Positions 7,728 through 16,623 of a DNA stretch of 64,000 bases are shown here, one piece after another. The translations under genes were made by a program, and so were the position numbers. The stretch lies in contig NZ_CP033972.1 of assembly GCF_003855095.1 (NCBI RefSeq), positions 3,224,001-3,288,000 of the forward strand, in the 5' to 3' direction. The first letter of the stretch is position 1. Every line of letters begins with the position of its first letter. The DNA is from Gordonia insulae. Its GTDB lineage: Bacteria; Actinomycetota; Actinomycetes; Mycobacteriales; Mycobacteriaceae. The notes below the pieces were generated by a model. That model made no database searches, was not told the origin of the DNA, and saw nothing but the letters and a program-made list of their open reading frames with translations.

Positions 7728-9782
7728 ATGGCTTCGACGCCCCGGCTCCGCTGGCTCATCCCCGCCCTGTTGTTGCTCGCCTGGATCGTCATCGGCGGAA
7801 TCACCGGCCCATACGCCGGCAAGCTGTCCGGGGTCGCGACCAACGACAACAGTGCGTTCCTGCCCGCATCGGCGGAGTCGACCGAGGTCAACAACCTGCT
7901 CGGCGGTTTCTCCGACACCGACGCCGTGCCCGCCATCGTCATCGCGGAACGGCCGTCCGGCCTCACGCCACAGGACTCGGCCTTCCTCGCCGAGGCCACC
8001 GCACCGCTCGCGGGCACCGAGGGTTTCGCCGAGCGGTTCTCACCGCCGATCCCGTCCGAGGACGGTCAGGCCGCCCAGATGATCGTGCCCATCTCGACGG
8101 CCGGTGAACCGGCGGACACCGTCGAGAAGTTGCGGGATGCGCTGTCCTCACCGCCGGACGGCCTCACCGTGCTGGTCACCGGTCCCGCCGGACAGATCGC
8201 CGACCTCGGCGAGGCGTTCGGCGGCATCGACGGCCTGCTCCTGCTCGTCGCGGGATCGGTGGTCATCCTGATCCTGATCGTCGTCTATCGCAGTCCGATC
8301 CTGCCGTTCGTGGTGATCATCTCCGCGATCTTCGCCCTGGGCCTCGCGTCCGGCATGGTCTATCTGCTGGCCAAGAACGACGTGCTGGAACTCAACGGGC
8401 AGAGCCAGGGCATCCTGTTCATCCTCGTCTTCGGCGCCGCCACCGACTACGCATTGCTCCTCGTCGCGCGGTTCCGCGAGGAACTCATGACGCTCGACGA
8501 CAAGTACGCCGCCCTCAAGGCCGCGTGGCGGGCCACCATCGAACCGGTCGCCGCGTCGGCCGGGACCGTCATCCTCGGCGTGCTCTGCCTGCTGTTCTCC
8601 GACCTCAACTCCAACCGCAGCCTCGGTCCGGTCGCGGCGATCGGCATCGCCGCGTCCTTCCTGGCCTCGATGACCTTCCTGCCCGCGGCTCTCGCGCTGC
8701 TCGGCCGCACCGCCTTCTGGCCGCTGCGGCCCAAGCACACTGACAGTTCGGAGCCGGGCAGCACTCACCGCTTCTGGGCAGGCATCGCCGAGCGCGTCGC
8801 CGCCCGACCGCGCGTGATCTGGATCGTCACACTCGTGGTGCTGCTGATCGGCGCGGCCTTCGCCCCGAGCTTCAAGTCCGACGGCATCGCGCAGACCGAC
8901 TATTTCCTCGGCTCGGTGGACTCCGTCGACGGTGCCGAGATCCAGGCACGCCATTTCGATGCCGGCAGCGGCTCCCCCACCTGGGTGATCTCCCAGCAGG
9001 CGCAGGGCGAGCAGGTGCTCGACGCCGTGCGCGGCGTGGACGGCGTGGCGAACGCGGCCCTCGTCGAACAGGCGGGGCAGCCTGTCGTCGTCGACGGCGA
9101 GGTGGCCGTGCAGGCGACCCTGGTCGACAACGCGGACTCCCTGGCCGCGCAGGACACGGTCGAACGCATCCGGGACGCCGTCCATTCGATCGACGGCGCA
9201 GACGCGCTGGTCGGCGGCACCACTGCCATCGATCTCGACACCCGGACCACGTCCATCCACGACCGCAACCTGATCATCCCGATCGTCCTGCTCGTGGTGC
9301 TGGCGATCCTGATGTTGCTGCTGCGGAGCATCGTCGCGCCGCTGCTGCTCCTCGCGACGACGGTGCTCTCGTTCGCGACCACCCTGGGCGTGTCGGCACT
9401 GCTGTTCAACGGTCCGTTCGGTTTCGCCGGCGCCGATCCGGTGGTGCCGCTGTTCGCGTTCGTGTTCCTCGTGGCGCTCGGCATCGACTACAACATCTTC
9501 CTCATGACCCGGGTCCGGGAGGAGGCCAAGACGCACGGCACCCGCGACGGCATGATCCGGGGCCTCACCGCGACCGGCGGTGTCATCACATCGGCGGGTG
9601 TCGTCCTCGCGGCGACGTTCGCCGCGCTGGCGGTGATCCCCCTGTTGTTCCTCGCGCAGATCGCCTTCCTCGTGGCGTTCGGTGTCCTCATCGACACGCT
9701 CATCGTCCGCACTCTGCTCGTTCCCGCCCTCACGCTCGACATCGGCAAGCGGGTGTGGTGGCCTAACTCGTTGTCTCGCTGA
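7728..9782 (+). CDS. MMPL-family (RND superfamily) transporter
   Basis: 684 residues from an ATG. The N-terminus is a membrane helix, then a periplasmic loop (about 35-165), a five-helix block, a second helix and loop (about 355-500), and a second helix block: the duplicated MMPL architecture. Each half has the proton-relay Asp-Tyr pair, in GAATDYALLLVARFRE and LGIDYNIFLMTRVREE. Proton-driven export of lipids or small molecules across the inner membrane is the family role; substrate unknown. It is shorter than mycobacterial MmpL lipid exporters (about 900-1,000 residues), lacking the long cytoplasmic tail, and is nearer YdfJ-type members. Confidence 0.93.
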   Translation: MASTPRLRWLIPALLLLAWIVIGGITGPYAGKLSGVATNDNSAFLPASAESTEVNNLLGGFSDTDAVPAIVIAERPSGLTPQDSAFLAEATAPLAGTEGFAERFSPPIPSEDGQAAQMIVPISTAGEPADTVEKLRDALSSPPDGLTVLVTGPAGQIADLGEAFGGIDGLLLLVAGSVVILILIVVYRSPILPFVVIISAIFALGLASGMVYLLAKNDVLELNGQSQGILFILVFGAATDYALLLVARFREELMTLDDKYAALKAAWRATIEPVAASAGTVILGVLCLLFSDLNSNRSLGPVAAIGIAASFLASMTFLPAALALLGRTAFWPLRPKHTDSSEPGSTHRFWAGIAERVAARPRVIWIVTLVVLLIGAAFAPSFKSDGIAQTDYFLGSVDSVDGAEIQARHFDAGSGSPTWVISQQAQGEQVLDAVRGVDGVANAALVEQAGQPVVVDGEVAVQATLVDNADSLAAQDTVERIRDAVHSIDGADALVGGTTAIDLDTRTTSIHDRNLIIPIVLLVVLAILMLLLRSIVAPLLLLATTVLSFATTLGVSALLFNGPFGFAGADPVVPLFAFVFLVALGIDYNIFLMTRVREEAKTHGTRDGMIRGLTATGGVITSAGVVLAATFAALAVIPLLFLAQIAFLVAFGVLIDTLIVRTLLVPALTLDIGKRVWWPNSLSR

Positions 9783-9946
9783 GGTTTTGACTCTCTCCGA
9801 CGAAGGGGTTACCGGCGCGTACGGACTGATGCGACAAACCCGACACCAAATCGCGATCCTGAGAGTTCGGTGAATCCAACACGTTTCGGTACCTCGCGGA
9901 CTAGCGTCGATTCATCGCACCCCATGATCGTTAGCTGGTGATCTCG

Positions 9947-10903
9947 ATGACTCTTGCCGAACACAAGGCGCCCGGACGTGAAGACTTCGCGTCACTACGC
10001 AGCGGTGGCCTCAATTGGGACTCGTTTCCGTTGCGGCTCTTCATCAAAGGCAATGCGCGGTTCTGGGATCCGGTCGCCATCGACTTCAGCCGGGACGCCG
10101 CCGACTGGACCGACATCACCGACGAGCAACGTCGCAGCACGACCTTTCTGGTGAGTCAGTTCATCGCGGGCGAGGAAGCGGTCACCCAGGACATCCAGCC
10201 GTTCATGAACGCGATGGCGGCCGAGGGACGCTTCGGCGACGAGATGTACCTTTCGCAGTTCTGCTTCGAGGAGGCCAAGCACACCCAGGTCTTCCGCATG
10301 TGGATGGACGCCGTCGGGCTGAACGGCGACCTCCAGTCCTTCGTCGCGGACAACCCGTACTACCGACAGCTGTTCTACGAGGAACTCCCGACGGCCCTGC
10401 ACTCGCTGGACAGCGATCCATCGCCGCGCAACCAGGTGCGCGCCAGCGTCACCTACAACCACGTCATCGAGGGCAGCCTCGCACTCACCGGCTACTACGC
10501 GTGGCAGACGGTCTGTTCGCGGCACGGCATCTTCCCCGGAATGCAGAAGCTCATCAAGTTCATCGGCAACGACGAGCGGCGCCACATGGCGTGGGGCACC
10601 TTCACCTGCCGCCGCCACGTGGCCGCCGACGACTCGCTCTGGCAGGTGGTCACCGATCGGATGGGTGAGCTCATGCCGCTTGCCCTCGGCATGATCAACT
10701 GGGTCAACGAGCAGTTCGACGAGCAGCCGTTCGGCCTGGACAACAACGAATTCATCGCCTACGCCGCCGACCGCGGCCAGCGGCGGCTCAGTGCGATCGA
10801 GTCCGCGCGCGGACGCCCGGTCGCCGACATCGACCTCGACTACTCACCCGAGACGCTCGAGGAGCAGTTCGGCGAAGAGGACGTCGTCGCACTGGGCGGG
10901 TGA
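9947..10903 (+). CDS. R2-like ligand-binding oxidase (R2lox)
   Basis: 318 residues from the ATG at 9947; a GTG nine bases upstream is possible. This is the Mn/Fe ferritin-like oxidase related to class Ic ribonucleotide reductase R2. All metal ligands of M. tuberculosis Rv0233 align with a constant +8 offset: E76, E109, H112, E175, E210 and H213. The Val and Tyr that form the ether cross-link are present (V79, Y170). R2lox binds a long-chain fatty acid at the metal site and probably performs two-electron oxidations; its true substrate is unknown. Upstream (9783-9946) I see no operator. The hydrolase gene follows 69 bp downstream but has its own operator. Confidence 0.95.
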   Translation: MTLAEHKAPGREDFASLRSGGLNWDSFPLRLFIKGNARFWDPVAIDFSRDAADWTDITDEQRRSTTFLVSQFIAGEEAVTQDIQPFMNAMAAEGRFGDEMYLSQFCFEEAKHTQVFRMWMDAVGLNGDLQSFVADNPYYRQLFYEELPTALHSLDSDPSPRNQVRASVTYNHVIEGSLALTGYYAWQTVCSRHGIFPGMQKLIKFIGNDERRHMAWGTFTCRRHVAADDSLWQVVTDRMGELMPLALGMINWVNEQFDEQPFGLDNNEFIAYAADRGQRRLSAIESARGRPVADIDLDYSPETLEEQFGEEDVVALGG

Positions 10904-10948
10904 GGCAGGCCGCCGGAGGATCGGGGCCACCCACCCGTGACAACCAAC

Positions 10949-10962
10949 TAGAACACGTTCTA
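10949..10962. promoter_or_regulatory. KstR-type operator TAGAACACGTTCTA
   Basis: The 14-mer has arms TAGAAC and GTTCTA around a 2-bp spacer. It fits the reported KstR consensus (TNNAACNNGTTNNA), the cholesterol-catabolism repressor site of mycobacteria and rhodococci. It ends 10 bp before the GTG start of the hydrolase, so binding would block transcription or a leaderless start. Confidence 0.7.
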
Positions 10963-10972
10963 ATCTGACATC

Positions 10973-11830
10973 GTGGATGTCACCTACGACGCGACCAAAC
11001 GGGAACTGGCCACCGATCAGGGCACCCTGCGCTATCACGAGGCGGGCGACCCGGACGCACCGCCGCTGGTGCTGCTGCACGGCTCCGGACCGGGGGTCAC
11101 CGGCTGGCGCAACTACCGCGGCAACCTCGGCCACTTCGCGCAGACCCATCACTGCTTCGTGCTCGAGTTCCCCGGCTTCGGCGTCAGCGACGCCGTCGAG
11201 GGTCACCCGGTGCTGACCGCCGGGTCGTCGGTGATCCGGTTCATGGACGCCCTCGGCATCGAGAAGGCGCCGATGATCGGCAACTCGATGGGCGGGGTCG
11301 TCGGCGTGAACCTCGCCATCAAGAAGCCCGATCGTGTCGAGAAGCTGGTGACGATCGGCGGCGTCGGACCCAATGTGTTCAGCCCGAGCCCCAGCGAGGG
11401 GTTGCGACTGCTGCAGGAGTTCACCGACGACCCGAGCCGCGACAAACTGGTGCGCTGGCTGTCGGCGATGGTCTACGACCGCAAGCTCGTCACCGAGGAG
11501 CTCATCGAGGAACGATGGGAGGCGGCGATCAATCCGGACGCCCAGAAGACGGCGCAGATGATGTACGGCTCGGCCGCGTTCGAGATGCAGCAGCAGTTCA
11601 TGGCCGCCTCGGACACCCCGCCGTACTGGTCGATGATGCACAAGGTCGCCTGCCCGACACTGCTCACCTGGGGTCGCGACGACCGGGTCAGCCCGCCGGA
11701 CATGGCGATGGTGCCGATGCGGCTGATCCCCGACGCCGAACTGCACATCTTCCCGAAGTGCGGTCACTGGGTGATGATCGAGGCCAAGGCAGCGTTCGAG
11801 TCCGCGGTGACGGCCTTCCTCGCCCGCTGA
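10973..11830 (+). CDS. Alpha/beta hydrolase of the C-C bond (meta-cleavage product) hydrolase family, HsaD/MhpC-like
   Basis: 285 residues from a GTG. The triad reads S105 (GNSMGG), D237 (GRDDRV) and H265 (CGHW), with an oxyanion-hole HGSGPG at 36-41. The lid region and the G-x-N-x-F-x-P-x-P-x-EG string resemble HsaD-type enzymes that cleave meta-ring-fission products in steroid and aromatic breakdown. The KstR-like operator directly before the start supports a place in the steroid catabolic regulon. No other ring-cleavage gene is adjacent, so it may be a paralogue with another ester or diketone substrate. Downstream lies a nested palindrome. Confidence 0.85.
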   Translation: MDVTYDATKRELATDQGTLRYHEAGDPDAPPLVLLHGSGPGVTGWRNYRGNLGHFAQTHHCFVLEFPGFGVSDAVEGHPVLTAGSSVIRFMDALGIEKAPMIGNSMGGVVGVNLAIKKPDRVEKLVTIGGVGPNVFSPSPSEGLRLLQEFTDDPSRDKLVRWLSAMVYDRKLVTEELIEERWEAAINPDAQKTAQMMYGSAAFEMQQQFMAASDTPPYWSMMHKVACPTLLTWGRDDRVSPPDMAMVPMRLIPDAELHIFPKCGHWVMIEAKAAFESAVTAFLAR

Positions 11831-11860
11831 GCCACCGCCGGCTTCCCGCCCACGCTGACA

Positions 11861-11930
11861 ACTCCCGCTCACCGCTTTCGTTCCCGCGTACCCGACCGGG
11901 TGAGCGGGAACCAACACCGTGAGCGGGAGT
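11861..11930. repeat. Nested palindromic repeat, copy A
   Basis: Outer 12-bp perfect inverted repeat ACTCCCGCTCAC (11861-11872)/GTGAGCGGGAGT (11919-11930) encloses an inner imperfect palindrome (11880-11894 with 11897-11911, core GTTCCCGC/GCGGGAAC). It has the same architecture as copies at 12939-13006 and 57506-57574. It lies between the hydrolase stop and the next gene. Confidence 0.85.
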
Positions 11931-11973
11931 GTCGACCTGGAACCGTCCGCGATGTGTCTGCGTCCAACAATGC

Positions 11974-12927
11974 GTGGCCATCTACCCCACCGATCGATTC
12001 GGCATCGTCCGCCGCGAGGCCGCCCTGACTCGTGACATCTCCGACGACGACCTCGCGGCAGCGATCCGACGCAAGGACCTGCTGCGTCTGACACCCGGCG
12101 CATTCGTGGTGAACAGCGACTCGTTCACGGGTCCGAGCGGGGCCGACGAGTTGTACCGCCTGCGCTCGGTGGCGACCGCGACGTCGGGGTTCGTCGGGGA
12201 GGTCACCCTTCCGCTCAGCCACGAATCCGCTGCAGCAATGCACAAGCTGCCGCTACTCAAGCCGAACCGAGACCTCGTGCACGTCACCAACGGGCGCGCG
12301 TCTGGCGGTTCGAAGCGAACACTTCGCCACATCCACGCGGGCGTCCTGCTACCCACCGAGATCGTCGACATCGACGGCATCCGGGCGACGAGCATCGAGC
12401 GGGCCGCCGTGGACATCGCGTGCGGCGGCACCTTTGCACAGGCACTGACGGTGTTCGACAGCGCGAAACGTCTCGGCGCGGACGCCGAGCAGATGGCCGA
12501 GATCCTCGCAAGGCGACGTCGTCGCGGTATCGCCGCCGCCCGGCGGGCACTGCCCCTGTCAGATGCGCTGGCCGAATCCGTCGGCGAATCGTGGAGTCGC
12601 GCGCAGATGATCGACGCCGGCGTCGCCTCCCCGCGCCTGCAGCACAGATTCCGTTGCGGGACAACGACATACCGAAGCGACTTCGACTGGCAAGCCGACG
12701 GCGAGCGGGCGGGGGTCGTCGGCGAGTTCGACGGACTGGAGAAGTACGGCCGACTGCGTCGCCCCGGGGAGAGCGTGGCCGATGCTGTCATCCGCGAGAA
12801 GGTGCGTGAGGATGCTCTCCGTGCGCACGGGCTCATCGTTGTGCGCTGGACATGGTCCGTCCTCGAACGTGGTGGACTGATCGCGCTGCTGCGTCCGTGG
12901 CTCTCTCCCGACGCGCTCGCATCGTGA
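11974..12927 (+). CDS. Uncharacterised protein with AbiEi-like N-terminus and DUF559/Vsr-like C-terminus
   Basis: About 317 residues if started at the GTG at 11974 (VAIYPTDRFGIV); a GTG at 11929 would overlap repeat copy A. The N-terminal ~60 residues (RREAALTRDISDDDLAAAIRRKDLLRLTPGAFV) look like the winged-helix part of AbiEi-type antitoxin domains. The C-terminal ~110 residues carry a PD-(D/E)XK-like arrangement: YRSDFDW, GEFDG-x2-KY and a strand LIVVRWTW, as in DUF559/very-short-patch-repair-like nucleases. Related proteins are abundant in actinobacteria, often as multiple paralogues of unknown role. No toxin partner is adjacent. It is bracketed by two copies of the nested palindrome. Confidence 0.75.
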   Translation: MAIYPTDRFGIVRREAALTRDISDDDLAAAIRRKDLLRLTPGAFVVNSDSFTGPSGADELYRLRSVATATSGFVGEVTLPLSHESAAAMHKLPLLKPNRDLVHVTNGRASGGSKRTLRHIHAGVLLPTEIVDIDGIRATSIERAAVDIACGGTFAQALTVFDSAKRLGADAEQMAEILARRRRRGIAAARRALPLSDALAESVGESWSRAQMIDAGVASPRLQHRFRCGTTTYRSDFDWQADGERAGVVGEFDGLEKYGRLRRPGESVADAVIREKVREDALRAHGLIVVRWTWSVLERGGLIALLRPWLSPDALAS

Positions 12928-12938
12928 GCCGGCCGGTC

Positions 12939-13006
12939 ACTCCGCGCACCTTTCTCGTTCCCGCTCACCCGACCGGGTGAGCGGGAACGAAGAGCGTGAG
13001 CTGAAG
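12939..13006. repeat. Nested palindromic repeat, copy B
   Basis: Inner arms are a perfect 17-bp inverted repeat (12955-12971 with 12974-12990; TCGTTCCCGCTCACCCG and its complement) around a 2-bp spacer. The outer arms (ACTCCGCGCACC and GTGAGCTGAAG) are eroded relative to copies A and C. Starts 11 bp after the DUF559-like gene. Confidence 0.85.
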
Positions 13007-13031
13007 CACACATCGTGAGCGGAATACAAGG

Positions 13032-13062
13032 AGCCCCGACCGGAACGAATCCGGCCGGGGCT
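13032..13062. terminator. Hairpin terminator downstream of fadB
   Basis: 12-bp stem (13032-13043 with 13051-13062, one mismatch) with a 7-nt loop, 14 bp beyond the fadB stop codon. On the plus strand it is followed by a short T-rich run, so it could stop transcription from both sides. Confidence 0.75.
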
Positions 13063-13076
13063 TTCTCAGCTCAGCC

Positions 13077-15248
13077 CTAGAACTTTTCTCCACGGGCGGC
13101 CTTGTCGACGAGCGACTGCGGCGGCTCGAAGTGCTTGCCGTACTTGCTCGCCAGATCACGGGCACGATCGACGAAGCCTTGCAGGCCACCCTCGTACTGG
13201 TTGATGTACTGGATGACACCACCGGTCCACGCCGGGAAGCCGATACCGAAGATGGAACCGATGTTGGCGTCCGGCACGGAGGTGAGCACACCCTCGTCGA
13301 AGCACTTGACGGTCTCGAGGGCCTCGGCGAAGAGCATGCGCTCCTGCATGTCCTCGAACGGGATCTGCGTGCTACCCGACTTGAAGTGCTCGCGCAGGCC
13401 CGGCCACAGACCGGCGCGCTTGCCGTTCTCGTCGTACTCGTAGAAGCCCTTGCCGTCCTTCTTGGCGGTGCGACCGTTCTCGACCATCCAGTCGACGACG
13501 GCGTTGCTGCCGTGCTGCGGGACGTCCTTGCCCTCGGCCTTGAGCGCAGCCTCGGTCTCCTTGCGGATCTTCTGCGGCAGGGTCAGGGTCAGCTCGTCCA
13601 TCAGCTGCAGCGGCGCCGCCGGGTAACCGGCCTGCGTGCCCGCGTGCTCGATGAACGCCGGCTCCACACCCTCGCCGACGGCCGCGATGGCCTCGTTGAC
13701 GAAGGTGCCGATGACGCGGCTGGTGAAGAACCCACGGCTGTCGTTGACGACGATCGGGGTCTTGCGGATCGCGAGGGTGTAGTCGATGACCTTGGCGAGC
13801 ACCTCATCGGAGGTCTTCTCACCGCGGATGATCTCCACCAGCGGCATCTTGTCGACCGGCGAGAAGAAGTGGATGCCGATGAAGTCCTCTTGGCGCTTCA
13901 CACCCTGCGCGAGGCTGGTGATCGGCAGGGTCGAGGTGTTGGAACCCAGGATGGCGTCCGGCTCGACGACGTCCTCGATCTCCTGGAACACCTTGTGCTT
14001 CACCTCGACCGACTCGAATGCGGCCTCGATGACGAGGTCGACACCCTTGAAGTCGGCCGGATCGATCGTCGGCGTGATCCGCGCGAGCAGAGCGTCACTC
14101 TTCTCCTGCGTGGTCTTGCCACGCGAGAGCGCCTTCTCCTCGAGCTTCTCCGAGTAGCCCTTGCCCCGCTTGGCGGCGTCGAGGTCGATGTCCTTGAGCA
14201 CGACCTCCATGCCGGCCTTGGCCGACACGTAGGCGATCGCCGCGCCCATCATGCCGGCGCCGATCACACCGACCTTGCGGGCCTGGTACTTCGGAATCCC
14301 CTCGGGGCGCGAGCCGCCACCGTTGATGTGCTGCAGATCGAAGAAGAATGCCTTGATCATGTTCTGCGCGACCTGGCCGGTGACCAGCGAGACGAAGTAC
14401 CGGGTCTCGATGATGTCGGCGGTGTCGACGTCGACGTAGGCACCCTCGACCGCGGCGGCCAGGATGGCACGCGGCGCAGGCATGTTCGCACCCTTGATCT
14501 GCTTGCGCAGCAACGCCGGCAGCGCAGGCAGGTTCGCGGCGAAGGACGGGTTGGTGACCGCCCCGCCGGGCATCTTGTAGCCCTTCTTGTCCCACGGCTG
14601 CTGTGCCTCGGGGTTCTCCTTGATCCACGCCTTGGCGGCGGGCAGGAGCTCCTCGACGGAGCCGACGACCTCGTCGACCAGGCCGGTCTCCTTGGCCTTG
14701 GTCGGGTTGAAGCGCTGACCCTGCAGCAGCACACCCATGAGGGCGTTCTGGATGCCGAGCAGTCGGACCGTACGGACCACGCCGCCACCGCCGGGCAGCA
14801 GGCCGAGCGTCGCCTCGGGCAGACCGATCTGGACACCCTTGACGTCGGCCGCAACGCGGTAGTGCGTGTGCAGGGCGATCTCGAGGCCACCGCCGAGGGC
14901 GGCGCCGTTGATGGCGGCGACGACCGGCTTGCCCAGCGTCTCCAGACGGCGCATGACCTTCTTCATGGCGTTGGTGCGCTCGGTGATCGCGGTCGCGACC
15001 TCCTCCTTGGACTGGGTCCGCTCCGCGGTCATGTCCTTGAGGTCGCCACCGGCGAAGAAGGTCTTCTTGGCCGAGGTGATGACGACACCGGTGATGTCGT
15101 CCTTCTCGGCCTCGAGGCGATCGACGATGGTGGGCAGCGAGGTCATGAACAGTTCGTTCATGGTGTTGGCGCCCTGGTTGGGGTCGTCCATGGTCAGGAT
15201 GACGACGCCGTCGGCGTCCTTCTCCCAGTTGAACATGTTGTCACTCAT
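13077..15248 (-). CDS. fadB: FadB: fatty-acid oxidation multifunctional enzyme (enoyl-CoA hydratase/3-hydroxyacyl-CoA dehydrogenase)
   Basis: 723 residues. The N-terminal crotonase domain (about 1-200) has the oxyanion-hole segments FFAGGDLKDM and AINGAALGGGLEIAL and the catalytic Glu in GLPEATLGLLPGGGG. The NAD-binding domain (from about 325) opens with GVIGAGMMGAAIAY, followed by HFFSPVDKMPLVEI and the C-terminal 3HCDH domain from NDSRGFFTSRV onward. This matches mycobacterial Rv0860-type FadB, the alpha subunit of the trifunctional beta-oxidation complex that pairs with the thiolase encoded 34 bp upstream. It carries out hydration and NAD-dependent oxidation of 2-enoyl-CoAs in the cytosol. 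Regulation is probably by the divergent tandem-TetR protein. Confidence 0.96.
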   Translation of the reverse strand: MSDNMFNWEKDADGVVILTMDDPNQGANTMNELFMTSLPTIVDRLEAEKDDITGVVITSAKKTFFAGGDLKDMTAERTQSKEEVATAITERTNAMKKVMRRLETLGKPVVAAINGAALGGGLEIALHTHYRVAADVKGVQIGLPEATLGLLPGGGGVVRTVRLLGIQNALMGVLLQGQRFNPTKAKETGLVDEVVGSVEELLPAAKAWIKENPEAQQPWDKKGYKMPGGAVTNPSFAANLPALPALLRKQIKGANMPAPRAILAAAVEGAYVDVDTADIIETRYFVSLVTGQVAQNMIKAFFFDLQHINGGGSRPEGIPKYQARKVGVIGAGMMGAAIAYVSAKAGMEVVLKDIDLDAAKRGKGYSEKLEEKALSRGKTTQEKSDALLARITPTIDPADFKGVDLVIEAAFESVEVKHKVFQEIEDVVEPDAILGSNTSTLPITSLAQGVKRQEDFIGIHFFSPVDKMPLVEIIRGEKTSDEVLAKVIDYTLAIRKTPIVVNDSRGFFTSRVIGTFVNEAIAAVGEGVEPAFIEHAGTQAGYPAAPLQLMDELTLTLPQKIRKETEAALKAEGKDVPQHGSNAVVDWMVENGRTAKKDGKGFYEYDENGKRAGLWPGLREHFKSGSTQIPFEDMQERMLFAEALETVKCFDEGVLTSVPDANIGSIFGIGFPAWTGGVIQYINQYEGGLQGFVDRARDLASKYGKHFEPPQSLVDKAARGEKF

Positions 15249-15282
15249 GTGTTTCGACGATTCTTTCTGTGAAGTGGACGGG

Positions 15283-16494
15283 TCAGAGACGCTCGATGAT
15301 GGTCGCGACGCCCATACCGCCGCCGATGCACAGGGTGACCAGGCCGTAGCGGCCGCCGGTGCGCTCGAGCTCGTCGAGGCAGGTGCCGAAGATCATCGCG
15401 CCGGTCGCGCCGAGCGGGTGACCCATGGCGATCGCGCCGCCGTTGACGTTGACCTTCTCGTGCGGGATCTTCAGATCCTTCATCCACTTCATGACGACCG
15501 ACGCGAACGCCTCGTTGAGCTCGAAGACGTCGATGTCGTCGACGGTCAGTCCGGCCTTCTTCAGGGCCAGCTCGGTGGCCGGGGTGGGGCCGGTGAGCAT
15601 GATGGTCGGCTCGCTGCCGATCTCGGCGAAGGTGACGATGCGGCCGCGCGGGGTGAGCCCGTTGCGCTTGCCGGCCTCTTCGCTGCCGAGCAGCACCAGG
15701 CCGGAGCCGTCGACGATGCCGGAGCTGTTGCCGCCGGTGTGCACGTGGTTGATCTTCTCGACCGAGTGGTACTTCTGCAGCGCCACGTCGTCGAAACCGG
15801 CCATGTCGGCCAGCGCCTGGAAGGCGGGCTTGAGCTTGCCGAGACTCTCGACGGTGCTGCCCGGACGACGATGCTCGTCATGGTCGAGCACGATGACGCC
15901 GTTGATGTCGCGGACCGGGACCACGGACTTCGCGAAATAGCCTGCGGACCAAGCCTTCTCGGCGCGCTCCTGCGACTCGGCGGCGAATGCGTCGACGTCC
16001 TCGCGGCTGAAGCCCTCGATGGTGGCGATCAGGTCGGCACCGATGCCCTGCGGAACGATGTAGTTGTCGTACGCCGTGGCCGGGTCGGTGAACAGTGCGC
16101 CACCGTCGGAGCCCATGGGCACGCGGGACATCGATTCGACGCCACCGGCGAGCACCAGGTCGTCGAAGCCGGAGGCGACCTTGGCCGCGGCCAGGTTGGT
16201 GGCCTCCAGGCCCGAGGCGCAGAAGCGGTTGATCTGGGTGCCCGGAACACTCTCCGGCAGACCGCTCACGAGTGCGGCGGTACGGGCGATGACGGCGCCC
16301 TGCTCGCCGACCGGCGACACGACACCGAGCACGACGTCGTTGACGTCGGCGGGATCGAGGCCGCCGTGCCGGGCCAGGACCTCGTTGATCAGGCCGGAGA
16401 CCAGGTCGACCGGCTTGACGCTGTGGAGCGAGCCCCCACGCTGCTTGCCACGGGGCGTACGGATCGCCTCGTAGATGAACGCTTGATCAGCCAC
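15283..16494 (-). CDS. fadA: FadA: acetyl-CoA acyltransferase (3-ketoacyl-CoA thiolase)
   Basis: 403 residues, full length for a thiolase. The acyl-accepting cysteine is C92 ([10 protein letters not shown]). The second catalytic set is [15 protein letters not shown] and the C-terminal CIGGGMG with the proton-shuttling Cys. It cleaves 3-ketoacyl-CoA to acetyl-CoA and a shortened acyl-CoA, the last step of beta-oxidation, in complex with FadB, whose gene follows 34 bp downstream. First gene of the fadA-fadB operon and divergent from a TetR-type gene; the 129-bp gap holds a 12-bp palindrome suited to repressor binding. Confidence 0.96.
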   Translation of the reverse strand: MADQAFIYEAIRTPRGKQRGGSLHSVKPVDLVSGLINEVLARHGGLDPADVNDVVLGVVSPVGEQGAVIARTAALVSGLPESVPGTQINRFCASGLEATNLAAAKVASGFDDLVLAGGVESMSRVPMGSDGGALFTDPATAYDNYIVPQGIGADLIATIEGFSREDVDAFAAESQERAEKAWSAGYFAKSVVPVRDINGVIVLDHDEHRRPGSTVESLGKLKPAFQALADMAGFDDVALQKYHSVEKINHVHTGGNSSGIVDGSGLVLLGSEEAGKRNGLTPRGRIVTFAEIGSEPTIMLTGPTPATELALKKAGLTVDDIDVFELNEAFASVVMKWMKDLKIPHEKVNVNGGAIAMGHPLGATGAMIFGTCLDELERTGGRYGLVTLCIGGGMGVATIIERL

Positions 16495-16583
16495 GTTGAT
16501 GTTCCTTTCGCATGAACCATGTGTGGTTACCTCCCCCAGGCTAACGCGGAATAACTTGTTTGGCCATACCGGGTGGTCAGGTG

Positions 16584-16595
16584 GTCGCTAGCGAC
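16584..16595. promoter_or_regulatory. Candidate TetR operator GTCGCTAGCGAC
   Basis: A perfect 12-bp palindrome in the gap between divergent fadA and the tandem-TetR gene, 28 bp before the regulator start and 90 bp before fadA. The position fits joint control of both genes. Inference from position and symmetry only. Confidence 0.5.
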
Positions 16596-16623
16596 GCAAA
16601 ACATGCGCTATGGTCGATTCACC

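Noticed and set aside
13131..15272. 713-codon open frame opposite fadB
   Set aside because: Antisense to a complete FadB with all catalytic motifs; high-GC DNA gives long spurious frames. Composition is atypical (Asp/Arg/His-rich).
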